DNA from: Parvularcula sp964484475
Lineage (GTDB): Bacteria > Pseudomonadota > Alphaproteobacteria > Caulobacterales > Parvularculaceae
DNA length: 42,793 nucleotides
Direction of reading: 5' to 3'
NCBI GenBank assembly: GCA_964484475.1
Contig: CAZAFU010000009.1
Location: forward strand, 1 to 42,793
Shown here: one piece after another, positions 1-8,393 of the stretch
How the letters are laid out: every line of letters begins with the position of its first letter
Numbering within the stretch: the stretch's first letter is position 1
Position numbers and translations under genes: made by a program
The notes under the pieces: model-generated
Database searches by the model: none
Seen by the model: the letters and a program-made list of their open reading frames with translations, nothing else
Told to the model about the DNA's origin: nothing

Positions 1-369
1 CCTGCCCGGGATGGTTCAGGCGGCGGAAACGGTGAAGACCAAGAAGGCGGCGGCAAGGGGGGCGACGCGCCGGACGAGGCGGAGAGCTCCGGCGGCAAGC
101 CGCTGCGGGCCGACGAGCTGCGCGGTATGCGGATCACCACCGAGGAGGAGAAGCGCCAGGGCAGGATCGTGGCCGTCATCCTGTCTCCCGGCGACGGCCG
201 AATCGTCGCCGTCCTGGCGGAGTTCGGAGGGTTCCTCGGTTTCTTCGGCAAGACGGTCGAGCTTCCGTGGTCGAAAATGGAGGTCGCGAGGGGGCGCCCC
301 CTGGTGATCGCGAGGGTCAGCGCCGACGAGATATCCCAGCGGGAGGCAGTCGACCCGGACGATTACTGA
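1..369 (+). CDS. PRC-barrel domain protein, C-terminal part
   Basis: The frame is open from the left edge, so the true start lies outside the window. The visible part begins with a Gly/Asp/Glu-rich low-complexity linker of about 40 residues. A compact beta-rich domain follows from RITTEEEKRQGRIVAVIL to the end. The pattern 'GRIVAV..SPGDGRIVAVLAEFGGFLGFFGKTVELPW' split over this domain is that of PRC-barrel domains, where a beta hairpin precedes a conserved G-G-F-L-G turn and a [VI]PW strand. PRC barrels occur in RimM, the photosynthetic reaction-centre H subunit and many small stress proteins; which role applies here cannot be told. The stop codon overlaps or abuts the start of the efflux lipoprotein, so the two may be co-transcribed. 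Confidence 0.6.
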   Translation, partial: PARDGSGGGNGEDQEGGGKGGDAPDEAESSGGKPLRADELRGMRITTEEEKRQGRIVAVILSPGDGRIVAVLAEFGGFLGFFGKTVELPWSKMEVARGRPLVIARVSADEISQREAVDPDDY

Positions 370-1894
370 TATTCTCCCTCTCCGTGTCCTGTCCCTGACC
401 TGCGCGCTGGTTGCCGCGGGCTGCTCCCTCGCGCCGGACCGGACCGTTCCTGCCGTGGTTGCCGAGCTACCGGAGACCTACGCAAAGGCCGACCGGGAGG
501 GGGTCTACAGACCACTGGCGTGGTGGGAGAGCTTCGAGGACCCGGTCCTTTCCGCCTTCGTCGAAGAGGCGATCGAGGAGAACCGCGACCTGAGGCAGGC
601 CGTCGCCCGCATCGCCCAGGCACGGGCCCGCAGCGAGCGAGCCGAGGCGGGGCTCTTTCCCCAGGCGAGCGCGGGCGCGGAGGCAAGCTACATCGAGACC
701 GGTTCGGGAGTGTCGCAGAACCGCCGGCCGGGCGGGGGAAGCGCCGCCGGAGGTGGCCAGCGCTTGCCGGCAGGACGCGGCGAGACCGGCGGACCCAGCG
801 CCTTCGAGGAATACGGCGGCTCGCTCATGTTCAGCTACGAGCTCGACTTCTGGAGCCGCATCCGCGACGGCACCCGTGCGGCGGACGCCGAGCTCGCCGC
901 GACCGTCGGCGAGGCCCGTACGGTCCTCCTGTCGGTCATCTCCGAGACGATGCTGGCCTATTTCGACCTCGTGGCCCTCGAGCAGCGTCTCGACCTCACC
1001 CGCGGGATCATCGACATCCTCGAGGAACGCTCGAGCCTGACCGAGCGCCGCTTCCGCCGGGGGCTGGCCGACAGTTTCGAGCTTTACAGCATCGAAGAGC
1101 AGCTCCGGGTGCTCCAGGGCCTCGAGCCCCAACTCGAGGCGCGGATGTTCGCCGCACGGGCGCGGCTTGCATCCCTGACCGCCAACTATCCGCAGGAGCT
1201 GCTCGAGCGCGCAGATAGGCTCGTCGTCCGGCTGCCCGCCCGTCCCATCGAGCCGGGTCTGCCGGCCGAACTCCTGATCCAGCGGCCGGATGTGCGCGCG
1301 TCCTGGCTGCGCCTCGAAGCGGCCCGCCTGAGGGTCGGGGTCGCGCGCGCGCAGCTCTTCCCGCAGGTGACACTGTCCGCTTCGGCCGGGACCCAGGCCG
1401 AGAGCATCGGCGGGCTGAGCGAAGCGTGGTACGCGTCGCTCGTCGGATCCCTCACCCAGCCCATCTTCACCGGCGGACGCATCCGCGCGGACATCAGCGA
1501 GGCGGAAGCCCGTATGGCCGAAGCCGCCGCCGCCTACGGGCAGACCGTCCTGACGGCGATGCGCGAAGCGGAAACGGCCCTGCGCGAGCATGAGGCGAGC
1601 CTCACCCGTTACCAGCGGCTGCGCGAGGAACTCCGCACGGCGAACGCATCCGCCGACCTCGAGCGGCGCCGGGTCGAGCGCGGGGTCGGCACCTATGTGA
1701 GCTATCTCGACGCCCGCCGGAACGCGCTCCAGGCGCGCCGGGACGTGGTCGATGCCGAACGCGCCCTGGCCGAGGCACGGCTTTCCGTACACCGCGCCCT
1801 GGGCGGGGTCTGGACACAGGAAGGCCTGGCCGCCCGGTCCGACGACCTGGTTGCCGCGGTCCTCGGCGAAGACGATCCGGAGGTGCTCAGGTGA
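362..1894 (+). CDS. RND efflux outer-membrane lipoprotein (NodT/OprM family)
   Basis: This is the outer-membrane channel of a tripartite efflux pump, in the TolC/OprM/NodT family. It has two repeats of long alpha helices rich in Ala/Arg/Glu, with the family motifs 'LLIQRPDVRASWLRLEAA' and 'QARRDVVDAERALAEARL'. The first GTG in frame (455) would cut off an obvious lipoprotein signal. Codons from 371 read L-P-L-R-V-L-S-L-T-C-A-L-V-A-A-G-C, giving a lipobox ending in Cys about 21 residues in. No ATG, GTG or TTG exists between the in-frame stop at 305 and position 455. The start is therefore probably ATT at 362 (GGGAGG at 341-346) or ATT at 371, unless a base is wrong. The 3' end overlaps the adaptor gene by 4 nt (GTGA). 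Function is secure; the start is inferred. Confidence 0.88.
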   Translation: MTDILPLRVLSLTCALVAAGCSLAPDRTVPAVVAELPETYAKADREGVYRPLAWWESFEDPVLSAFVEEAIEENRDLRQAVARIAQARARSERAEAGLFPQASAGAEASYIETGSGVSQNRRPGGGSAAGGGQRLPAGRGETGGPSAFEEYGGSLMFSYELDFWSRIRDGTRAADAELAATVGEARTVLLSVISETMLAYFDLVALEQRLDLTRGIIDILEERSSLTERRFRRGLADSFELYSIEEQLRVLQGLEPQLEARMFAARARLASLTANYPQELLERADRLVVRLPARPIEPGLPAELLIQRPDVRASWLRLEAARLRVGVARAQLFPQVTLSASAGTQAESIGGLSEAWYASLVGSLTQPIFTGGRIRADISEAEARMAEAAAAYGQTVLTAMREAETALREHEASLTRYQRLREELRTANASADLERRRVERGVGTYVSYLDARRNALQARRDVVDAERALAEARLSVHRALGGVWTQEGLAARSDDLVAAVLGEDDPEVLR

Positions 1895-3381
1895 GCGAGC
1901 GCATGCCCGATCATCCCGACCCGGACGAGCCGCACAGCACGCGGGAGGCCCCGATGCCCCCCGCAGCCGCGCCGCCGGAAGGCGAGAGCCGCGCTCAGGA
2001 CGCCGAAGCGGAGGATGACGGTTCGACTGGGCGCCGCTGGCTCTGGTGGCTCGTCATCATCGGTCTTCTCGCGGCGGGGGTCGGCGGCGCCGCGGCGCTC
2101 TACTTGCTGCGCCAGAAACCCCAGCCCGAGCCGCCCCCGCCGCGTGCGCCCTATGTCGAACTCGGCCGGGCCGAGGCGCCTGGGCGGCCTCTCTTCATCA
2201 TGGGCAACGGCATCGTGCAGGCGCGCGCGGAGATCGCCCTTTCGGCGCAGGTCGGCGGGCGGGTGGAAGCGGTGCATCCCAACCTCCTGAGCGGCGGCCG
2301 CTTCGAGCAGGGCGAGCTCCTCGTCAGGATCGAGGATGACGACTATCGAAACCGGGTCCGGCAGGCACGCGCCACCGTCGCGCAGAGAGAGGTCGAGCTG
2401 ACCCGCGCCCGGGAAGAGGCCCGCATCGCCCGCCAAGAGCTGGAGAACCTCGAAGACCGCCTGCGTGACGGTCCCGGGACCGCGGACGGCAGCGGGATCG
2501 AGGCGGACTTCGACGTGGCGGGCCGCGACGAGATCGAACCCGGCCAGGTCGAAAACGACAGCGGCGGCGAAGGCGCGAGCCAGCAGGGGATCAGTCCGCT
2601 GGCCCTCGAGGAGCCGCAGCTGGAAGCCGCCGAGGCTGCGCTTTCCAGTGCCGAAGCCGCGCTGTCGGACGCCGTCCTGGCCCTCGAACGCACGACAATC
2701 GAGGCGCCCTTCAACGGCTTCGTGCGCAGCGAGGACGTCGATGTCGGCCAGTTCATCCAGCCGGGCGAACAGCTCGCGCGCATCTACAGCCGCGACGAAG
2801 TCGAGGTGATCGTCCCGCTGACCAGCGCCAAGGCCGCGCTGATCCCCGGGCTCTTCGACCTCGAGGCAGGCAGCGGAGCCGGGAGGGTCGACGTCCTGGT
2901 CACGGCTGATTTCGGCGGAGAGCGCTTCGGCTGGGCCGGTTACGTCGACCGCGCGCGGGGCTTCATCGACGATGCCAGCCGAACGGTGGATGTCGTCGTG
3001 CGCATCCCCGATCCGTTCCGCAGCGGCATGCGGATCGACGGCGCGGAGGGAAGCAAAGGCGACCTCGTTACCGCGCCGCCCCTCCTCGTCGGAACCTACA
3101 CCTCCGTCGCCATCGAGGGGCAGGAGCCGGACCGTTACCTCACCATCCCGGCACGGGCGTTGAGGCGCGGCGACCTCGTCTGGGCCATCGGCGAGGGTGA
3201 CGGCGGGTCGCTCCGCCTCCGCATCGTCGAGGTCGAAGTCCTTCTCAGGCAGGACGAACGTATCGCCATCTCAGCTCCCGAATTGCCGGCCGGGGCGCTT
3301 CTCGTGATTAGCGATATCCAGACCGTGACCGACGGCATGAAGGTCAGGACCCGGACCGAGGACGAAGGGGCCAGTCAGTGA
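1891..3381 (+). CDS. RND efflux periplasmic adaptor (membrane fusion protein)
   Basis: This is the periplasmic adaptor linking the inner-membrane pump to the outer-membrane channel, in the HlyD/AcrA-like family. Residues 1-48 are a Pro/Glu-rich cytoplasmic tail, 49-72 a single transmembrane anchor (LWWLVIIGLLAAGVGGAAAL), and about 105-150 the first half of the lipoyl domain (ALSAQVGGRVEAVHPNLLSG). A coiled-coil hairpin spans roughly 155-270, the second lipoyl half is at TIEAPFNGFVRSEDVDVGQF, and beta-barrel and membrane-proximal domains follow. Unusually, the hairpin tip (about 191-240) carries a Gly/Asp/Glu-rich insert of some 45-50 residues. The start is GTG overlapping the previous stop, and the stop overlaps the pump start, so the three genes are translationally coupled. 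Confidence 0.9.
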   Translation: MSERMPDHPDPDEPHSTREAPMPPAAAPPEGESRAQDAEAEDDGSTGRRWLWWLVIIGLLAAGVGGAAALYLLRQKPQPEPPPPRAPYVELGRAEAPGRPLFIMGNGIVQARAEIALSAQVGGRVEAVHPNLLSGGRFEQGELLVRIEDDDYRNRVRQARATVAQREVELTRAREEARIARQELENLEDRLRDGPGTADGSGIEADFDVAGRDEIEPGQVENDSGGEGASQQGISPLALEEPQLEAAEAALSSAEAALSDAVLALERTTIEAPFNGFVRSEDVDVGQFIQPGEQLARIYSRDEVEVIVPLTSAKAALIPGLFDLEAGSGAGRVDVLVTADFGGERFGWAGYVDRARGFIDDASRTVDVVVRIPDPFRSGMRIDGAEGSKGDLVTAPPLLVGTYTSVAIEGQEPDRYLTIPARALRRGDLVWAIGEGDGGSLRLRIVEVEVLLRQDERIAISAPELPAGALLVISDIQTVTDGMKVRTRTEDEGASQ

Positions 3382-6300
3382 ACGCGCCGATCGCCCTCAT
3401 GGCGCGCAACGGCGTGGCGGCCAACCTCCTGATGTTGCTCATCTTCGTGGCGGGCCTGACCAGCGCCTTCATCATCACCCAGAAGGTGTTCCCGGACTTC
3501 ACGCTGGGACGCATCGAAGTGCGCGTCGAGTACCGCGGCGCCGACCCCGGAGAAATCGAGCAGTCCATCGTCCAGCCGATCGAGGAGCAGATCGAGGCGG
3601 TCGAGGGCATCCGCGAGGTCACGGCCACGGCAGCCGAAGGCGTCGGGATCGTCACCGCTGAACTCGACCAGGGCGCCGACGTCAACCAGAAGCTCGACGA
3701 GATCCAGTCGCGCGTGAACCGGATCACCAACTTCCCCGAGCGTGCCGAGGAGCCGGAGGTGCGCGAGCTGACGAACCGGCGCCGGGTGGTCGAGATCGCC
3801 ATCTACGGCGACGTGCCCGAGACGACCCTCAAGCAGCTCGCCTACCGCGTCGAGGACGAGCTGGCGCAGAAACCGGACATTTCCTTCGTCCAGACCGCCG
3901 GCATCCGGGACTACGAGATCAGCATCGAGGTCCCGCAGGACACGCTTCGCGCCTACGGGCTTTCGCTGCCGCAGATCGCACAGCGTGTCGCGGCCAACAG
4001 CCTCGACCTGCCGGCAGGGGACGTGGAGACGGGCGAAAGCCAGCTCCTGGTCCGGGTGGAAGGGGAGGCCCTGAGGCGCGATGCCTATGCCGACATCGTC
4101 GTCCTCGCGCGCGGCAACGGGGCGGAGCTCCGCCTGGGCGACATCGCCAAGATCGAGGACGGGTTTCGCGACACTGGGCTCATTACGCGCTACAACGGCA
4201 AGCCGGCGGCGATTGTCGAAGTCTACAGGACGGGCGACGAAAAGGTGCTGCAGATCGCCGACGCGGTCACGGACTATCTGGACCGTCTCGAGAAGGACCT
4301 GCCGGAGGGCGTGGAGGCCGAGATCTGGCAGAACGAGGCTGAGTCCTTCCGGAGCCGGCTGTCTCTCCTCCTGTCGAATGGCCTTGTCGGGGCGGCCCTC
4401 GTCCTCATCACCCTCGGGCTCTTCCTCAGGCTGCGGGTCGCGTTCTGGGTCGCCTCGGGTGTCGTGATCTCCTTCGTCGGCACGCTCGCGGTGATGAGCA
4501 TCATGGGTGTCTCGATCAATCAGCTCTCGATGTTCGGGTTCATCCTGGCCCTCGGCATCGTGGTCGACGACGCGATCATCGTCGGGGAGAACATCGACGC
4601 CGAGCGCGAGGCGGGCGCGGAAGGCCCCGAGGCCGCGGTCGAGGGCGCGCAGCGGGTGGCGCTGCCGGTCATCTTCGCGGTCAGCACGACCATCATCGCC
4701 TTCATTCCGCTGCTGTTCCTGCCCGGCAATATCGGCAAGCTCCTCTCGGACGTGCCGATCGTGGTCATCACGGTGCTGGCGATTTCGCTGGTCGACAGTC
4801 TCTTCATTCTGCCCCACCACCTTTCAGGCATGAAGCCGCGGAGCGATCCGTCGAACCGGGTCGCGAAGGGCTATGTGGCGGCGAAGGGCTGGCTCGACGC
4901 GCGTCTGAAGTCCTTCACGGGCGGGCCGATCGAGAAGGGCGCGCGGTTCTCATGCCAACATTACGGCGTGGTTCTCGCCGGCTTCTTCGCCCTGATGCTC
5001 GTCACCATCGGCCTTTTCGCCGGAGGCTATCTTCGTTTTGTCTTCTTCCCGGAGATCGAGGGGGAGTCCGTCACGGCCAGCTTCGGCATGCCCGTCGGCT
5101 CCACGGAGGACGCCTCGCTCGAGCTCGCTGAACGCCTCGCGGCAGCCGGCAAGGCGGCGGCGCGGAAGGCGGCGGAAGAGGGAGAAGACGGTGGTCAGGT
5201 CCCGGACGGTGGGAACCGCTCGCCGCTCTCGGGACCCGGAGCGTCGCTCGTCAGGGCCTACTCCACCACGATCGGCTACCAGCCGCAGGATGGCGGCGGC
5301 GGAACACAGATCACTTCGCCCAGTTCAGGCGCCGTGCGCTTCAAGCTCTTCGATGCCAACAAGCGCGAAACCTCCGCAGCCGCCTTCGAGGAGGCGTGGC
5401 GCGAGGAGATGGGGCCCGTTCCGCTTGCCGACTATGTCAGCTTCTCGTCCAGCGTGGTGGACGCGGGCAACCCGGTCGCCGTGGAGCTGTCCCATCCAGA
5501 CCCGGAGGTCCTCGCCGGTCTCGTCGAGCGCGTGAAGCGCAGGCTCCACGAAGTCGGGGGCGTCTACGACATCTACGACACCCAGGAGGAAGGGCAGGAA
5601 GAGCTCGAAATCGAGCTGATGGAGCGGGCACGGACCTTCGGCGTCACCCTGCAGGATGTCGCCGGCCAGGTCCGGGCCGCCTATTTCGGCACCGAGGCCC
5701 TCCGCGTGCAGCGGGGAAGGGAGGAGGTGCGGGTCTATGTCCGCCTTCCCGAAGCCGAGCGGGACAGTCTCGCCGATGTCTATGACTACCGTATACGGAC
5801 CGGCGAGAGCGAAATCCCGCTGTCCGAAGTCGCGGCGGTCGGCTACGGCGCGGGGCCCAGCAGCATCAGCCGCCGCAACGGCCAGCGCATCATCACGGTC
5901 AACGGCGACGTGCAGCCGGGGATCATCACCGGGCAGGAGGCGACGAGCCAGCTGCGGACGGGCATCCTGGCTGAGCTGAAACGGGACTATCCGGACTTGA
6001 GCTACGCCTTCGGCGGCGCCCAGCGGGAGCAGCAGAGAACACTGCCAGCGCTTCTGCGAGCCTTTGGCCTTGCGCTTTTTGCCATCTACGCCCTCCTGGC
6101 GGTATCGTTCCGGAGCTACACCCAGCCGCTGGTGATCCTGCTCGTCATACCGTTCGGGCTGATCGGCGCGGCCTTCGGGCACCTCCTGCTGGGGATCAAC
6201 GTCACGATCCTCAGCCTTTACGGACTGGTCGGCCTGTGCGGCGTGGTGGTGAACGACGCCCTGATCCTGCTCGACTTCGCCAATGCCCGGCGCCTCGGCG

Positions 6301-6608
6301 GCGATGACGAGGCGAATGCGCTGGTCCAGGCCGCCAAGGCCCGTTTCCGGCCCATTCTGCTGACCAGCGTCACCACCTTCCTGGGCATCGCGCCTATCAC
6401 CTTCAGCCAGAGCGTGCAGGCGCAGTTCCTCGTGCCGCTGGCCGTCAGCCTGGCCTTCGGCATTCTCTTTGCGACGATCCTCCAGATGCTCCTCGTGCCG
6501 GCCTTGGCCAAGGCACAGTTCGACGCCGAACGCTTCTTGAAGCGAAAGCTCCTCGGCCAGCAGGATCCTGACGTCGTGCACGGATCGCCCGGCGGCGGGG
6601 CGGGATGA
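3378..6608 (+). CDS. RND efflux pump, inner-membrane permease (AcrB/HAE1-like)
   Basis: This is a proton-driven inner-membrane exporter of the RND superfamily; the substrate is not predictable. At 1076 residues it has the usual length, with TM1 at residues 8-30, a first periplasmic loop, TM2-6, a second TM pair near 530, the second periplasmic loop, and TM8-12 near the C-terminus. TM4 keeps the paired aspartates (D397-D398 in VVDDAIIVGENI). TM10 reads GVVVNDALILLDF with N959-D960 where AcrB has Lys-Asn; an N-[DN] pair is common in other RND branches. The second loop contains a charged/Gly-rich stretch (about residues 590-650). The GTG start overlaps the adaptor stop by 4 nt, making this the last gene of the efflux operon. 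Confidence 0.93.
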   Translation: MNAPIALMARNGVAANLLMLLIFVAGLTSAFIITQKVFPDFTLGRIEVRVEYRGADPGEIEQSIVQPIEEQIEAVEGIREVTATAAEGVGIVTAELDQGADVNQKLDEIQSRVNRITNFPERAEEPEVRELTNRRRVVEIAIYGDVPETTLKQLAYRVEDELAQKPDISFVQTAGIRDYEISIEVPQDTLRAYGLSLPQIAQRVAANSLDLPAGDVETGESQLLVRVEGEALRRDAYADIVVLARGNGAELRLGDIAKIEDGFRDTGLITRYNGKPAAIVEVYRTGDEKVLQIADAVTDYLDRLEKDLPEGVEAEIWQNEAESFRSRLSLLLSNGLVGAALVLITLGLFLRLRVAFWVASGVVISFVGTLAVMSIMGVSINQLSMFGFILALGIVVDDAIIVGENIDAEREAGAEGPEAAVEGAQRVALPVIFAVSTTIIAFIPLLFLPGNIGKLLSDVPIVVITVLAISLVDSLFILPHHLSGMKPRSDPSNRVAKGYVAAKGWLDARLKSFTGGPIEKGARFSCQHYGVVLAGFFALMLVTIGLFAGGYLRFVFFPEIEGESVTASFGMPVGSTEDASLELAERLAAAGKAAARKAAEEGEDGGQVPDGGNRSPLSGPGASLVRAYSTTIGYQPQDGGGGTQITSPSSGAVRFKLFDANKRETSAAAFEEAWREEMGPVPLADYVSFSSSVVDAGNPVAVELSHPDPEVLAGLVERVKRRLHEVGGVYDIYDTQEEGQEELEIELMERARTFGVTLQDVAGQVRAAYFGTEALRVQRGREEVRVYVRLPEAERDSLADVYDYRIRTGESEIPLSEVAAVGYGAGPSSISRRNGQRIITVNGDVQPGIITGQEATSQLRTGILAELKRDYPDLSYAFGGAQREQQRTLPALLRAFGLALFAIYALLAVSFRSYTQPLVILLVIPFGLIGAAFGHLLLGINVTILSLYGLVGLCGVVVNDALILLDFANARRLGGDDEANALVQAAKARFRPILLTSVTTFLGIAPITFSQSVQAQFLVPLAVSLAFGILFATILQMLLVPALAKAQFDAERFLKRKLLGQQDPDVVHGSPGGGAG

Positions 6609-6624
6609 AACGTGCTGAGGATGC

Positions 6625-6644
6625 GGCGGCTCCAGGCAGCCGCC
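6625..6644 (+). repeat. Hairpin just after the efflux operon
   Basis: A perfect 7-bp inverted repeat (GGCGGCT ... AGCCGCC, loop of 6 nt) begins 16 nt after the pump stop codon. There is no T-run behind it, so it is not a classical intrinsic terminator. It may stabilise the 3' end or assist termination between this operon and the convergent small gene. Confidence 0.35.
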
Positions 6645-6720
6645 TGCTCCCGGTGCCGCAGCTCTTTGTCCGCCGCCGGGCCGCGTATACGATGCTACGA
6701 AGCTTTGAACAATTCCGGGA

Positions 6721-6948
6721 TCACACCTCGGACGATGCCGGCTGGAGGTCTTTGTTGTGCGGCCTCAGCGCGGTGAGGGATGTCCAGACGGATAAACCGA
6801 TGAAGAGGGTGGTCACGAACGCAAACGCCCCCGTGACCGCTTCGCTGTCGATCCTCAGCATGCTGAAACCTAGCACAGAGAAGCAGATGGCGACGACGAG
6901 TGCCAGAAGCTGCACGTAGAATAGCGACACACGCAGGACCTGACTCAC
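6721..6948 (-). CDS. Small two-TM membrane protein, unknown
   Basis: A 75-residue protein with two hydrophobic helices: LFYVQLLALVVAICFSVLGF (residues 9-28) and AFAFVTTLFIGLSVWTSLTA near 38-58. They are joined by a short polar turn, and a polar tail follows. The start chosen is GTG at 6948, preceded by a GGAAGG ribosome-binding site about 5 nt upstream. The frame extends much further upstream, but that part is Arg/Pro/Gly-rich and looks non-coding. The gene is convergent with the efflux operon. I do not recognise the family. The clear hydrophobic pattern and ribosome-binding site support a real gene, in preference to the plus-strand frame that starts at the pump stop. Confidence 0.55.
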   Translation of the reverse strand: MSQVLRVSLFYVQLLALVVAICFSVLGFSMLRIDSEAVTGAFAFVTTLFIGLSVWTSLTALRPHNKDLQPASSEV

Positions 6949-7284
6949 TGTAACCTTCCGAGATGCGAACACTGTTATTGGAAGGCTAGTCCTGCATGCA
7001 TGGCTTGTCGAGAGACAGGTCGAAACTTCGGCCCCGCGACGGGCAGGCCGGTCCCTTTGATGCATTGCGGGCTCCCGGGCCACGGAATCACCACTGCGGC
7101 GTGTTCGGCAGCGCGTCGAAACGCTTCTCGACCAGCTGCTCGCTCCAGGCTGACCGGCCAGCGGACATGCCGGGCCAGCCTGTCCCTGCGGAGAAGTCTT
7201 TGGTTGGCCGTCATCCACCAATTGGATGATGTGCCGCCGGCCCGGCTCGCCGAAACCCTCCTCCTGAGGTGAAAGGGATAACCC
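6949..7284. other. No confident gene; possible debris of the MMPL exporter
   Basis: No frame gives a convincing complete protein. One plus-strand frame (about 7030-7272) reads 'ATGRPVPLM' and then an Arg-rich stretch. This loosely recalls the '[AL]TG.PV' segment that precedes the second transmembrane block of MMPL/RND exporters, so the stretch may be scrambled upstream sequence of the pseudogene that follows. That resemblance is weak. Confidence 0.25.
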
Positions 7285-7596
7285 ATGGCGGATGCGAGCG
7301 TGATTGAACGGGTCACCGTAGCGCTCGCCGGCCGTCCGTCCGGTTCGAGACGGGACGCCCCTGGCGGGATTTTGCCTTCCCGCTGCCATCCTCGTCGTGA
7401 CGTTTTCCTCCTCCTCGCACTCCGCCGGGTGCAGGCCGTCATCGCCCCCCTTGTCGTCGTTGCGATGAGCAAGACCCCGGTATCGCAGTGGTTCGGTCCG
7501 CTGATCGCCTTCGCCGCGGTCGGCAGCCTGACGGGCGCGCTCCTCATGATCCCCCGAGTTTTCGCACTCTTCAAACGACAGGAAGGATTCCCATGA
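7285..7596 (+). pseudogene. C-terminal remnant of an MMPL/RND-type exporter
   Basis: The first half of this frame is Arg/Pro-rich and meaningless, but the last ~50 residues form a clean membrane-protein end. From about 7435 it reads VIAPLVVVAMSKTPVSQW, then FGPLIAFAAVGSLTGALLMI and PRVFALFKR. This matches the last two transmembrane helices of MMPL-family exporters, which end 'FG.L.A....... LLLLPALL.L'. An intact member would be about 750-900 residues; everything upstream is missing. Just downstream, overlapping by 4 nt, are an intact LolA-like protein and a beta-barrel protein, the usual operon partners of this exporter type. I infer a 5' deletion that left the tail and the partners. Confidence 0.55.
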
Positions 7597-8393
7597 TCGG
7601 TTCAGCTTTATCAATGGTCTTCATGATCTCCGGCGCCGTCGCCATGCCACAGGACGTATCCACGATGACGGGACCCGAGATCGCGCAAGCTGTCTCGGAA
7701 CGGTCGAGCGGCGAACGGCGCCTGGGATCGATCCGCTTTTCGACATCGGACGAAAAGGGACGGACCCGGACAAGGAAGGCCCTTCTTGCGGTTGGCGATA
7801 TCGGCGAAACCCACGGTATCGTCCTGTCGTTCACCGCCCCTTCCTCGATCAAGGACACGGGCTTTCTCAGCCACAATCACGACGATCCAGCAGCGGACGA
7901 CGAGACATGGCTCTTCCTCCCGGCCACCGACAAGGTCCGGCGTGTACCGACATCAGACCGGTCGGACAGCTTTGTCGGTACAGAACTCAGCTACGGGGAC
8001 GTCAAGGATGACTTCAAATTCGGACTGTCCGATTACATCTTCGATCGCGGAAGCGATACGGGTGGCCGCGTTGTCCTGATCGGCAAGGCGGTCGATGACA
8101 CGGTTGCGGATGAAATCGGCTATGGCGGCTTCCGGGCGGAAATCGATCCGGCAACCTGGTTTCCCCACGTGATTGCGTTTTCCGGGACCGACGGAGCACC
8201 ATTGAAAACCATCACCGTCGAAGCGACCGAGCTCGTTGGCTCCGTTCTGGTGGCGACCCGTTTCCTTGTCGAGAACCATCGCGACGACCGCGTCACTCTC
8301 GTCGAGATCGAGAGCATGGCGCCGAAGCCGGACCTCGCCGATCGCGTTTTCGAGGCGACCTATCTCGATCGCGTCAGCGCACGCATCCGATGA
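7593..8393 (+). CDS. LolA-like outer-membrane lipoprotein-sorting protein
   Basis: A 266-residue exported protein with a short N-terminal signal (MIGSALSMVFMISGAVAMP) and a LolA-like beta fold. Family hallmarks are the lines DETWLFLPATDKVRRVP and SFVGTELSYGDVKDDF, typical of the 'outer membrane lipoprotein-sorting protein' group encoded beside MMPL exporters. The start is ATG at 7593 with GGAAGG about 7 nt upstream, inside the tail of the exporter remnant. The next gene starts at the overlapping ATGA. In intact operons these proteins are thought to take a lipid or hydrophobic cargo across the periplasm; here the exporter is broken, so the function may be lost or redirected. Confidence 0.8.
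   Translation: MIGSALSMVFMISGAVAMPQDVSTMTGPEIAQAVSERSSGERRLGSIRFSTSDEKGRTRTRKALLAVGDIGETHGIVLSFTAPSSIKDTGFLSHNHDDPAADDETWLFLPATDKVRRVPTSDRSDSFVGTELSYGDVKDDFKFGLSDYIFDRGSDTGGRVVLIGKAVDDTVADEIGYGGFRAEIDPATWFPHVIAFSGTDGAPLKTITVEATELVGSVLVATRFLVENHRDDRVTLVEIESMAPKPDLADRVFEATYLDRVSARIR

Noticed and set aside
467..1792. Long minus-strand frame opposite the efflux lipoprotein gene
   Set aside because: It is a shadow of a high-GC gene: its text is Gly/Ala/Glu/Asp-rich with no motif, while the plus strand encodes a clear efflux protein.
3375..6581. Two long minus-strand frames opposite the RND pump
   Set aside because: They are charged, repetitive low-complexity text mirroring pump codons; the plus-strand protein is unambiguous.
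6605..6919. Plus-strand frame whose ATG overlaps the pump stop
   Set aside because: The overlap is attractive, but the product has no recognisable features and runs antisense to a clear two-helix membrane protein.
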